Below, piece by piece: positions 1 to 6,994 of a stretch of 13,721 bases of DNA (position 1 is its first letter; every line of letters starts with the position of its first letter). The position numbers were made by a program, and so were the translations under genes. The notes under the pieces are model-generated. The model saw only the letters and a list, made by a program, of their open reading frames with translations, had not been told where the DNA came from and ran no database searches. The stretch is from positions 1 through 13,721 of the forward strand of contig JAUXFG010000101.1 of the NCBI GenBank assembly GCA_030620115.1. The letters run 5' to 3'. This DNA comes from Candidatus Fermentibacterota bacterium. Its GTDB lineage: Bacteria; JAFGKV01.

Positions 1-125
1 ACTACATTTCGATTTCAGAGGTATGGAGGTAGGTTTATCAAGGGTTTCCGCGCCAGAAATCCGCGATTTCCGGCCTCAGTTCGCAAAACAGAGGTGAACT
101 TGGGCTAGCGTCGTCTCTCGCCAGT

Positions 126-236
126 TGTCGGTCGCCGGTGATCCGCCAGCTGGCGGACAGAGGATACGCCGTCAGCCGGCCTCGGTCGCAAGCCTTGCGG
201 GATCTCAGCCATTTCGCGACGAAGGCCGGTGAGAAG
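126..236 (-). repeat. Dispersed mosaic intergenic repeat, copy A
   Basis: This stretch matches positions 6770-6879 in inverted orientation over nearly its full length. Positions 175-200 are identical to the reverse complement of 6813-6838 (26 of 26). The blocks around CCGGCCTTCGTCG and GAAATGGCTGAGAT are also shared. Unlike the other copy, it carries internally the perfect 16-bp palindrome TCCGCCAGCTGGCGGA (142-157), and it lacks about 7 bases next to position 200. It overlaps the last ten or so codons of the secreted protein ending at 205. Positions 1-125 hold no gene I can support. I see no transposase, so this is a non-coding repeat; its mobility is unknown. Confidence 0.8.
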
Positions 237-2229
237 TGCGGACTGGACAACCGGTGGAAAATGTGAGATAGAAGAAGTCCCACTCACCGACTCGATGCGA
301 TCGCGAAAGCTCCTGCTGGGAACTGTCAACTGCGATGATCATGTAGGTCCAGTTGAACTCCGGGTCACCGAGACCATTGGGGCTGGACCAGGTCGTAGTC
401 GCTGGAGAGAGCGTGTCCAGCCTGTATTCATAGGATGGGGAACTCATCCCGGGCTCGAACCACGCCATGTTCTCTGCTCCATAGATCCAGAAGGCTGAGG
501 CCCCTTTGCATGGGGACCAGCTGAGTTCGAGGCTCCCGTCGAGGAGGGTTGCCGAGACCGTTATGCTCAGGGTTATGGAATCGAGGGCCGCAAGGCTGTC
601 CCCCGTACTATCCCATAGGACAAGGCGAACGTCGTAGTCACCGGCCGACATCTCCGCGGTGTTCCATGCACCAAGGAGATCGTTGAACACCTGGGTGGTC
701 GACTCCTCGATCACGGTCCAGCCGATCTCTCCTTGGGGGGCCCACGAGAGCTGGTAGCGATCATAGGCAACGGGGCTCAAGAAACCTATGTCCATCCATG
801 AAGAACCCCAGATGTCGACTGTATTTCCAACCACGCCTGTTGAAGGACACTGAATGGTGACGAACTTCACCAGCGCCGTATCCAATGCAAACGGGAGGGA
901 ATCGAGTTCGGTGTTTACACAGAATATGCGGGAGTTGTGGTGGGCGCTGTACGCTCTCTGGTGGCAGTAATGGTCTGGGGGTGCTGCAACATGCGACGAG
1001 AGCAGAAGCAAGGTGCCTCGTTTCCGGGTCGAAACGGTGTTCCTGCACTCGCCGTTCTCGACACAGAAGAAGGCATTGTCCAATGCATCCGCACTGGTAG
1101 GCAGTCCGTCGGAGATGGTGTCCTTCGTATAGATGGCCGAGCTGTCCCTGGCGATGGCCTCGGCATACCGACAGGAATCCATGTAGAGGGCCGCACGATC
1201 GTAGGTGTACCAGCTCCACCAATGGAGATAGCTGCGATCGATACGGAAGATCCTGTCGTCCAGCGGCGCAGAAAGAGAAAGATGAAAGCTATGATCGCTC
1301 AGACCGTCCAAATAAACGGTGTCCGAGCCCGCGATCCGAAACGCCGCGTTGACCAGCGGTGAATTCCGCACGGTGATGTCCGAACCAGTCCAGGATTCGA
1401 CACCCCACATCACCTGGCGGCAGTCGTCGAAAGTGACCAGGTATTTGACGCCATCTACTCCATCTACGGTTGAATCGAACAAGTAGTGATCCACTTCCGT
1501 GTAGTCCGGAAATGTGATGTCGAATACATCCCCAGCGCTGGCCCCAAACCAAGGGAGAATGGTATCGCACCGCACAAATGAGACGTAGCAAGAGTCATTT
1601 ATTGTGAGGTCGCCCACATAGTCGATATCCTCCATGATGAGCTTCGACGCACCCCAGAGCTTCCTGAAATTCCAGTGAGGGAAACATGTTCTCGTGGCAG
1701 CATACTCGCTCTGGTCGTACATACGCGCCACCCAGATGGTGTTGCCGTACACGATGGCATCGGTGGCTTCGAATCGGGAGCTGTCTTTGAGAACATGGGG
1801 ATATTGGGAGAGATACTCCTGGGGCACGTGCAAGTATGCGCCATTCCTCACAATCATCTGACCTCTGTCTTGCTGATACAGGGAGCCGTAGAGCGTCAAG
1901 CGGGCATTATCCACTATGAGGACACCATCGCCGATGATATAGACATTCCCATCCTGTACGAAGTCATCCTCGATCAAGAGCGTATCGCATTCCGGACCAA
2001 TGATGAGGTTATCCCTCGCACAGAGGTCCATGGAATCGCCCTCTTTCCGGCTACTCGATCGTCTGTCACCACGAGGTTGGGTTCCGTGGTATGTCTGATC
2101 GACAACGCGAAGGCGGAACATGTCGAGGTTTGGCGGCTCATGCAGGTCGCCGAACGAGAGTGAACCAAGCAGAATGACAAGAACAAGGGCAACGGTGCCC
2201 CTGATGTGGTGAAGGCATGGAACGGGCAT
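205..2229 (-). CDS. Secreted beta-rich adhesin-like protein with C-terminal Ig-like and Fn3-like domains
   Basis: A 674-aa protein of unknown specific function, probably exported. Residues 1-27 form a signal peptide: a short basic start, then the hydrophobic core around VALVLVILLG, with cleavage near SFG. The start is supported by GAAGGGAG, 8 nt upstream of the ATG. Residues 70-460 are rich in short strands and Asp/Ser/Tyr (for example NVYIIGDGVLIVDNARLTLY), which suggests a right-handed beta-helix or similar repetitive fold. Residues about 468-556 resemble the Ig-like module found in surface proteins and subtilases, with a GDYDVRLVLWDSTGDS core. Residues about 560-650 resemble an Fn3 domain ending in RVGEWDF. 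The tail after residue 652 has no domain character, and about its last ten codons plus the TGA stop lie in the dispersed repeat. It lies 98 nt downstream of the phospholipase-D-like gene on the same strand, so co-transcription is possible. No catalytic motif is recognised. A surface or periplasmic structural or binding role is inference. Confidence 0.85.
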   Translation of the reverse strand: MPVPCLHHIRGTVALVLVILLGSLSFGDLHEPPNLDMFRLRVVDQTYHGTQPRGDRRSSSRKEGDSMDLCARDNLIIGPECDTLLIEDDFVQDGNVYIIGDGVLIVDNARLTLYGSLYQQDRGQMIVRNGAYLHVPQEYLSQYPHVLKDSSRFEATDAIVYGNTIWVARMYDQSEYAATRTCFPHWNFRKLWGASKLIMEDIDYVGDLTINDSCYVSFVRCDTILPWFGASAGDVFDITFPDYTEVDHYLFDSTVDGVDGVKYLVTFDDCRQVMWGVESWTGSDITVRNSPLVNAAFRIAGSDTVYLDGLSDHSFHLSLSAPLDDRIFRIDRSYLHWWSWYTYDRAALYMDSCRYAEAIARDSSAIYTKDTISDGLPTSADALDNAFFCVENGECRNTVSTRKRGTLLLLSSHVAAPPDHYCHQRAYSAHHNSRIFCVNTELDSLPFALDTALVKFVTIQCPSTGVVGNTVDIWGSSWMDIGFLSPVAYDRYQLSWAPQGEIGWTVIEESTTQVFNDLLGAWNTAEMSAGDYDVRLVLWDSTGDSLAALDSITLSITVSATLLDGSLELSWSPCKGASAFWIYGAENMAWFEPGMSSPSYEYRLDTLSPATTTWSSPNGLGDPEFNWTYMIIAVDSSQQELSRSHRVGEWDFFYLTFSTGCPVRTSHRPSSRNG

Positions 2230-2327
2230 CCTTTCGTCTCCCTTCTTGATTTCTGATAGTGTTCGGACTAGCCGATCGTTGGATCAGACTGGGAGCTGTT
2301 ATGCAGACGAGACAGTGGCGATATCGT

Positions 2328-3800
2328 TTACTTCGGCGCAGAAAGACCTCCCGGGCGTGCTCCCATTCCATGTCGTCGCATGATGGTTTGAGGGAGGTCC
2401 ATGGCTCTATTGGCAAGGACGGAGAGCTTTCCCATGACTTTGATCGTGCCATAGCGGCCATAGCCGATGAGATTGCCCACGCGTCCTTGGAACTTGATAC
2501 AGTTCGTGAGGTCGGGGACTATGACCCGCGCCTTGAATGCCGCAATCACCGCTTGATCAGTGATGATTGCGATGATCTCCTGCTGCAATGTGCTACTGAA
2601 ATAATCAAGATTGGAGGATCCCATGATCAAGATGGAATCATCAATGAGTACGGCCTTTAGGTGGGACATACCTCCCTGATAAAGCCTCAGATCGAAACCG
2701 GAACGCTGAGCTTCCCAGAGGATATAATCCCTTATGATCCCTTTGTTGTTCTTCTCCGGCGTGATGAGGGTAACCACTGCGCCGTTCTGTTCGGCCTGTC
2801 TGAGTTTATCAAAGAAGGGAAACGAGACATATGGGCTGACCACATAGATCTCTTCGGTCGCCCCCGCAATGAGGTCGAATATCGCGGCAAGGAGCGATCC
2901 GTTGCAGCGACCATCGAACAGGTACAACTTCATCGTACCGAAGTCGCCGGTTGCACAGACATCTTGGCCATCCCAGGTTGCCATGAAATCGTTCCGAAGA
3001 AATCTGGCGATATCGGGATGTTCGATGCGCAGCATCATGTCGTGCCATTGAAAATTGTGCTCGCAGAAGTTGATCCCACCAAGATAGACAATACGATCAT
3101 CAACGAGCACGATCTTCTTGTGGTTGCGAGCAGGGAATCTTACCAGGAGGGGATCCATCGGGTTCGTCCATTTGACGGCCACACCTCCGGATCGAAGTCG
3201 ATCAACGAGTCTCCATGTATTGAATACTTCCTTCCAGAGTGCGCAATCGAACCAGTTCAATGGCGACAAGAGAAATCTATCGCTGATCATACGCTGGGAG
3301 TATGAATCTACGAGCATTCTCCTGTCTGTTGCGTCACATGCCATGAGCGCGGCAGACAGGAGATGTCCGACCCGGTCGCCCTCGAACGACATGGTCTGAA
3401 TATGGACATATTCCTCGGCTGAGGCGATGTCGGCTTCCAATCGGTTCCAGAATTCCTCGGAATCAACCAGTATCTCGATCTGTGAAGAGAGGCGTTCTCG
3501 TGTAGATTCGGCAGGCACTTCCACACGAGCATCTCCACGCACTAAGTGTCGGGAGTATCCCGCATCCTCGTGTGATCTGCTCCCGTCATGGGCCCAACCC
3601 GTCCCTATGCACGGGGTTGCCATGAGAATGGCGAGCATGAGGAAGAGAACACGATGAGGTATCAACGAATTGGATTTAGATCCACGCCACACTAGGGAAG
3701 AATCAGCGAAGGAGTAAAGGTGGTAGGGGCCGATGGAGATCGTATCCCGCATGTCACATTCCGCCGGGAATCCATCACCAAGGAAGTTCGAAGAGATCAA
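2328..3800 (-). CDS. Exported phospholipase D / cardiolipin-synthase-like protein
   Basis: The protein has two complete HKD motifs, the signature of the PLD superfamily. Counting from the TTG at 3800, the first is H227-x-K229-x4-D234-x6-G241-x2-N244 (NHKKIVLVDDRIVYLGGIN). The second is H380-x-K382-x4-D387-x6-G394-x2-N397 (HLKAVLIDDSILIMGSSN). The enzyme therefore probably acts by the two-histidine phosphodiesterase or transphosphatidylation mechanism, on phospholipid or another phosphodiester. Segments such as LEADIASAEEYVHIQTMSF and EEIYVVSPYVSFP fit the cardiolipin-synthase (ClsA/B) type. Cardiolipin synthases usually begin with membrane helices or none. Here a signal-peptide-like core (about 51-66, ending near GTGWA) precedes the domains, which suggests a periplasmic or membrane-tethered enzyme. 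The start is uncertain: TTG 3800 has a GAGAGGTGG upstream, but a later TTG just before the hydrophobic stretch or ATG 3752 are alternatives. It is divergent from the TPR gene at 4260. Confidence 0.88.
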   Translation of the reverse strand: MISSNFLGDGFPAECDMRDTISIGPYHLYSFADSSLVWRGSKSNSLIPHRVLFLMLAILMATPCIGTGWAHDGSRSHEDAGYSRHLVRGDARVEVPAESTRERLSSQIEILVDSEEFWNRLEADIASAEEYVHIQTMSFEGDRVGHLLSAALMACDATDRRMLVDSYSQRMISDRFLLSPLNWFDCALWKEVFNTWRLVDRLRSGGVAVKWTNPMDPLLVRFPARNHKKIVLVDDRIVYLGGINFCEHNFQWHDMMLRIEHPDIARFLRNDFMATWDGQDVCATGDFGTMKLYLFDGRCNGSLLAAIFDLIAGATEEIYVVSPYVSFPFFDKLRQAEQNGAVVTLITPEKNNKGIIRDYILWEAQRSGFDLRLYQGGMSHLKAVLIDDSILIMGSSNLDYFSSTLQQEIIAIITDQAVIAAFKARVIVPDLTNCIKFQGRVGNLIGYGRYGTIKVMGKLSVLANRAMDLPQTIMRRHGMGARPGGLSAPK

Positions 3801-3810
3801 ATGCCACCTC

Positions 3811-3875
3811 TCTTCATCCCGCGCAGTACGCGGGACTACGCCTCCCGTCTACGCCAATGCTCCGCCGTGGCAAGC
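3811..3875 (+). repeat. Dispersed mosaic intergenic repeat, copy D (hairpin module)
   Basis: Positions 3811-3861 match 9252-9302 at 46 of 51 bases. A further short block (CGCCGTGGCAAGCCG here, one base different there) follows after a gap in this copy. It contains the perfect hairpin TCCCGCG-CAGTA-CGCGGGA at 3817-3835. The related hairpin at 6892-6910 differs mainly in the loop. This copy and the 9252 copy have the same orientation, and each lies just upstream of a minus-strand reading frame (10 nt from the TTG at 3800 here). Confidence 0.75.
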
Positions 3876-4195
3876 CGGTTTCGCTCCCTCGGGGAGACCA
3901 ATTCCGCGGCAAAGCCGTGCGCCAAGAATACGAACTCATTCTTGCTCGGACCCTTAGAGTCAAGCGTCATTACTCCGCCGTAGTCAAGCAATGAGAAGGC
4001 GGACTCGTGTGCACTATGGACAAGCGGAGGCATTTGCATTACCTTTTCTGGGCGCTGCGTATCTCTCTGACTATGGATGATACTTGCAGGCGCCCGACAC
4101 TGGGCGTGGTTTCACATATCCTGGGGTGGATAAGGATTCCCGCGCTGGCCTAATGAGTTGCTGGTCATCTCATCCGCTCTGGGAGGGGGGAACAT

Positions 4196-4237
4196 ATGGA
4201 CAATACCCACCGTTTTCTCGAATCCATATCGTTTTGA
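4196..4237 (+). other. Possible leader mini-ORF upstream of the TPR gene
   Basis: The ATG at 4196 follows GGGAGGGGGG at 4181-4190 with 5 nt spacing. It opens a frame encoding MDNTHRFLESISF and then TGA, ending 22 nt before the TPR gene's ATG. The Shine-Dalgarno sequence is as strong as that of the gene itself. The peptide has no run of a single amino acid that would suggest attenuation, so it may be chance. Confidence 0.2.
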
Positions 4238-4246
4238 CGTCACCGC

Positions 4247-4254
4247 AGGAGGGG
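4247..4254 (+). promoter_or_regulatory. Ribosome binding site deciding the TPR gene start
   Basis: AGGAGGGG lies 5 nt before the ATG at 4260. It fixes that start over the longer in-frame TTG at 4158. A signal peptide follows directly from the ATG. Confidence 0.85.
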
Positions 4255-4259
4255 CTTCG

Positions 4260-5732
4260 ATGAGAAAGAATGAATCAGGCACGCGCGTTATGGTTCTCAT
4301 GATGGCCTGTGTATTACTCTTGGGTCTTGCAGCGGCAAGCGCTGAAGAGGGCAAGATTCCGATCACGACTTCGTCCGAGAAGGCCTTGGAGCTCTATCTG
4401 CAAGGTCGCGAACTCCAGGACAACCTTCGCCTCCAGGAATCATTACGATATCTTCGCGAAGCTGTTTCGGTCGATCCCTTTTTTGCTCTGGCATATCTGG
4501 GCCTTTCGCGGGCCGAACCCACGGTGTCAGGTTTCTTTGATACCTACAACATCGCCAGAGCACTGGTGGATAGTGTTTCCAAGGGCGAACAGCTTATGAT
4601 CCGGGGATTCGAGGCCGGGGTCAACTCAGATCCGGTCAAGCAGAGGGGTTTCTACTCGAAGCTGACCGCACGATTCCCCAAAGATGAACGTGCGCATACG
4701 CTTCTGGGTAATCACTACTTTGGACAGCAGGAGTACCAACTCGCAATCAGGTCATATGATCACGCAATTGCAGTCGATCCTCAGTTTCCACCACCGTACA
4801 ATCAGTTGGGCTACGCCCATCGTTTCTTGGGCGACTACGCGAATTCGGAAACAGCTTTCAAGAAATACATCGAACTGATTCCTGATGATCCGAACCCATA
4901 TGACAGCTACGCCGAGCTTCTCCTGAAAATGGGGAATTTCGACCAGTCGATCGAATACTACCAGAGAGCCCTCGCAGTGAGCTCTCACTTCGTGGCATCC
5001 CACGTGGGCATTGCCACTAACCTGAATTTTATAGGCAAACACGCGCAAGCAAGGACACGGCTCCGCGAACTCTATGACATGGCTCGAAATGATGGCGAGC
5101 GACGTGCCGCCATATTCGGCATAGCAGTCTCCTACGCCGATGACGGGGAATTGGACAAGGCGCTCCAAGAAATCGACAAGCAGTACATCCTGGCCGAGAA
5201 TAACGATGATACTCCCTCCATGGCCGGCGACCTGGTGCTCATGGGGAATATCCTGCTCGAAATGGGAAAGCCGGATGAGGCGTTGATGAAGTATGACAAA
5301 TCAATGAAGCTCATGAAAGGGTCCGAACTTGCGAAAGAGGTGATCGATAACGCCATCAGAGGGCATGTTTACAATTCGGGATGTGTTGCAGTGGCAAAAG
5401 GAGATCTGGAGACTGCGAAAGAGAAGGCAGTGGAATACGAGGAACAGGTGAAAGCTCTCCAAATTCCACTTCAGATACGCCGATCGCACGGGCTTCATGG
5501 GCTGATCGCTTTGGCAGAGGAGAACTACGATATCGCTCTGGACGAATTTCGTCAGGCCAATCAACAAAATCCGTACAATCTCTATCGGGTGGCCTTGGCG
5601 TTCCACGGCAAAGGGAACAACGAGAAGGCCCAGGAATGGTGCCGGATGGCGGCTGATTTCAACGCACTCAACAACTTGAACTATGCTTTCATGCGGAAGA
5701 AGGCACGAGATATGTTGGGCTCCATGCAGTGA
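4260..5732 (+). CDS. Exported tetratricopeptide-repeat protein
   Basis: A 490-aa protein. Residues 1-28 are a signal peptide (MRKNESGTRV, then a hydrophobic core, ending AAASA before EEGK), so the mature protein is probably periplasmic or outer-membrane associated. The rest is largely helical TPR. Clear units include about 145-178 (AHTLLGNHYFGQQEYQLAIRSYDHAI with VDP), 180-210 (QLGYAHRFLGDYANSETAFKKYIEL), 213-243 and 325-352 (VLMGNILLEMGKPDEALMKYDKS). Weaker units are near 41-75, 370-400 and 412-440. There is no attached catalytic domain, unlike family members in which similar TPR regions follow a protein kinase or a DNA-binding domain. TPRs form protein-binding superhelices, so a scaffold or assembly role in the envelope is likely, but no partner can be named. 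It is transcribed away from the phospholipase-D-like gene, and a strong hairpin follows 42 nt after the stop. Confidence 0.87.
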   Translation: MRKNESGTRVMVLMMACVLLLGLAAASAEEGKIPITTSSEKALELYLQGRELQDNLRLQESLRYLREAVSVDPFFALAYLGLSRAEPTVSGFFDTYNIARALVDSVSKGEQLMIRGFEAGVNSDPVKQRGFYSKLTARFPKDERAHTLLGNHYFGQQEYQLAIRSYDHAIAVDPQFPPPYNQLGYAHRFLGDYANSETAFKKYIELIPDDPNPYDSYAELLLKMGNFDQSIEYYQRALAVSSHFVASHVGIATNLNFIGKHAQARTRLRELYDMARNDGERRAAIFGIAVSYADDGELDKALQEIDKQYILAENNDDTPSMAGDLVLMGNILLEMGKPDEALMKYDKSMKLMKGSELAKEVIDNAIRGHVYNSGCVAVAKGDLETAKEKAVEYEEQVKALQIPLQIRRSHGLHGLIALAEENYDIALDEFRQANQQNPYNLYRVALAFHGKGNNEKAQEWCRMAADFNALNNLNYAFMRKKARDMLGSMQ

Positions 5733-5774
5733 TCCCCCGCATTAAGGGTTTCGATCTCCAATTCACGCGTGCCG

Positions 5775-5809
5775 ACTCCCCGGGTTGCCCGGGGAGTCAT
5801 AGCCTTTTC
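5775..5809 (+). terminator. Putative intrinsic terminator after the TPR gene
   Basis: A perfect 11-bp GC-rich stem (GACTCCCCGGG, TTG loop, CCCGGGGAGTC; 5775-5799) starts 42 nt after the TPR stop. A short TTTT tract (5806-5809) follows it, separated by ATAGCC. The T tract is short and offset, so termination efficiency is uncertain. The same T tract forms part of the next hairpin. Confidence 0.55.
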
Positions 5810-5840
5810 TGAATCCTCGAAAACGAGGATTCAGAAAAGC
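5805..5840. repeat. Perfect 16-bp inverted repeat with AAAA loop
   Basis: CTTTTCTGAATCCTCG (5805-5820), AAAA, CGAGGATTCAGAAAAG (5825-5840). The arms are exact complements. It lies 5 nt after the previous hairpin and 41 nt before the PAP2 gene's ATG, so it falls in the 5' untranslated region of any transcript reading into that gene. Possible roles are a second terminator, an RNA processing or stability hairpin, or a protein-binding palindrome. Confidence 0.8.
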
Positions 5841-5881
5841 GAAAGCCCGTCCTCCGCTCATACAGAGATGTTCGGGATAGC

Positions 5882-6763
5882 ATGATCCCCGAAGAACCCC
5901 ATCATTGGCATTGCGTATGTTTCCCGGCAGAGCGTGCGCTATTCCTGTACCTGATATTTGCAGCCGGGTCCATTGTTATGCTCAGGCCTCCATCGTGGGC
6001 ATGGTTGAGCATAGGTCATCTGACCGCCGCCGGTTTGGTCTGGTGGATCAGCAGGAAACCCATACCCGCGAGCCGGCAGTTGGCCGCTCTTCAAGGAATC
6101 GCCCCGGTTCTCACGTTTGCGGTGCTCTATCCCTTGACTGGAAAGATCAACATCGGGCTCTCTCCATGGATCCTTGATGGGCCACTGGAGCGATTCGAAG
6201 CATCACTATTCATGGGCCAACCCAGCATATTGCTTGCAGAACGGGCATCATGGATTGTGCTCTCCGAATTCCTTCATGCCTGTTACTTCAGTTATTACAT
6301 GCTTGTTGCCGCCATGGGAATCGTTTTGATATTACAGAAACGCCTGATTGATCTCAGCCGCGCAGTCGGGGTGCTCTGCTACTGCTTCTTCTTCTGCCTT
6401 ATTTGCTACATCTGGATTCCAGTCACCAGTCCACTATATCTCTATGCTCCCATTGGTTCGCCGCTCTCCAATGGATTTTTCTATAGGCTGACTCATCAGA
6501 TGGCCGTAGGTGGTGGGGTGGTAGGCGGCGCTTTTCCGAGCAGCCATGCGGCATTGTCGACACTGAATCTCCTCTTGGCGTACAAGCTCGAAAAGCGGCT
6601 CTTTTTTGTGACCTTGCTTCCCACCATCGGACTTCTTGTGGGAACCGTGTATTGCCGATATCACTATGCGTTGGACACCATAGTGGGTATGCTGGTCGCC
6701 TTCGTATTCTTTTGGCTTTGGAAGTCCGGTGGGCACGGTCCGCTAGCTGGCGGATGCCCCTAG
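5882..6763 (+). CDS. PAP2-superfamily integral membrane phosphatase or phosphotransferase (PAP2_3-like)
   Basis: A 293-aa multi-pass membrane protein. Hydrophobic segments lie near residues 18-36, 40-56, 70-86, 123-152, 160-180, 240-258 and 263-280. The catalytic signature is in the C-terminal half: GAFPSSH (216-222) matches the PSGH-type motif. CRYHYALD (258-265), with Arg259, His261 and Asp265, matches the SRxxxxxHxxxD motif in the compact form seen in the inositolphosphorylceramide-synthase-like (Aur1/PAP2_3) branch. The likely reaction is hydrolysis or transfer of a lipid phosphate group at the membrane; the substrate is unknown. The start is weakly supported, with only GGGAT upstream. 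The last dozen or so residues (SGGHGPLAGGCP) are encoded by a 33-bp sequence repeated exactly at 9346-9378, so the natural C-terminus may have been altered. The gene is convergent with the histidine kinase. Confidence 0.85.
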   Translation: MIPEEPHHWHCVCFPAERALFLYLIFAAGSIVMLRPPSWAWLSIGHLTAAGLVWWISRKPIPASRQLAALQGIAPVLTFAVLYPLTGKINIGLSPWILDGPLERFEASLFMGQPSILLAERASWIVLSEFLHACYFSYYMLVAAMGIVLILQKRLIDLSRAVGVLCYCFFFCLICYIWIPVTSPLYLYAPIGSPLSNGFFYRLTHQMAVGGGVVGGAFPSSHAALSTLNLLLAYKLEKRLFFVTLLPTIGLLVGTVYCRYHYALDTIVGMLVAFVFFWLWKSGGHGPLAGGCP

Positions 6764-6910
6764 CCCGGGCTTCTGACCGGCCTTCGTCGTGAAATGGCTG
6801 AGATGGCATTGTCCGCAAGGCTTGCGACCGAGGCCGGCCGAAGGCGTATCCTCTGAGATACGTCGAGGGCGACCGACAGAGCGTAACGAAGTCCCGCGTC
6901 GGACGCGGGA
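6726..6910 (+). repeat. Dispersed mosaic intergenic repeat, copy B (composite)
   Basis: This is the most complete copy and links all three modules. Positions 6726-6758 are identical to 9346-9378 (33 of 33) and include TCCGCTAGCTGGCGGA (6739-6754). Positions 6770-6879 match copy A inverted, including an identical 26-bp block at 6813-6838. Positions 6892-6910 form the hairpin TCCCGCG-TCGGA-CGCGGGA, related to those at 3817 and 9258. It starts inside the 3' end of the PAP2 gene and fills most of the convergent gap up to the histidine kinase stop at 6995. The hairpin could act as a bidirectional terminator, but it has no T tract. Confidence 0.8.
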
Positions 6911-6994
6911 TGCCATATCTGCCGTTGTAATAGAAGGCTGGTGAGAAATCCGGGCTAAACCGATCAGATAGATCCGGCCGCCGAAACCGCGAAC

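Larger units (their letters stand above)
3876..4259. other. Divergent intergenic region, phospholipase-D-like gene / TPR gene
   Basis: About 380 nt with no supported gene. It must contain promoters for both divergent neighbours, but I find no convincing -35/-10 pair on either strand. A small inverted repeat, CGCCC-GACACT-GGGCG, lies near 4091-4106. A 13-codon reading frame with a strong Shine-Dalgarno sequence lies at 4196-4237 and is listed separately. Confidence 0.5.

Noticed and set aside
38-283. Minus-strand open frame of 81 codons at the left edge
   Set aside because: It lies over repeat copy A and the 3' end of the adhesin-like gene in another frame, has no convincing Shine-Dalgarno, and its composition looks non-coding.
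1675-2163. Plus-strand open frame of 162 codons
   Set aside because: It is antisense to the adhesin-like gene, which has a signal peptide and a good ribosome binding site.
2661-3305. Plus-strand open frame of 214 codons
   Set aside because: It is antisense to the phospholipase-D-like gene, whose HKD motifs show that the minus strand is the coding one. It has no recognisable domain.
3606-3660. Cys in the ATPC segment of the phospholipase-D-like protein considered as a lipobox
   Set aside because: A Pro directly precedes the Cys and the spacing does not fit the L-x-G/A-C lipobox, so a lipoprotein call is not supported.
2328-3800. Phospholipase-D-like gene considered as a phage-defence nuclease or secreted effector
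   Set aside because: It has two HKD motifs with cardiolipin-synthase-like context and an N-terminal export-type segment. No helicase, immunity or secretion-system partner lies nearby.
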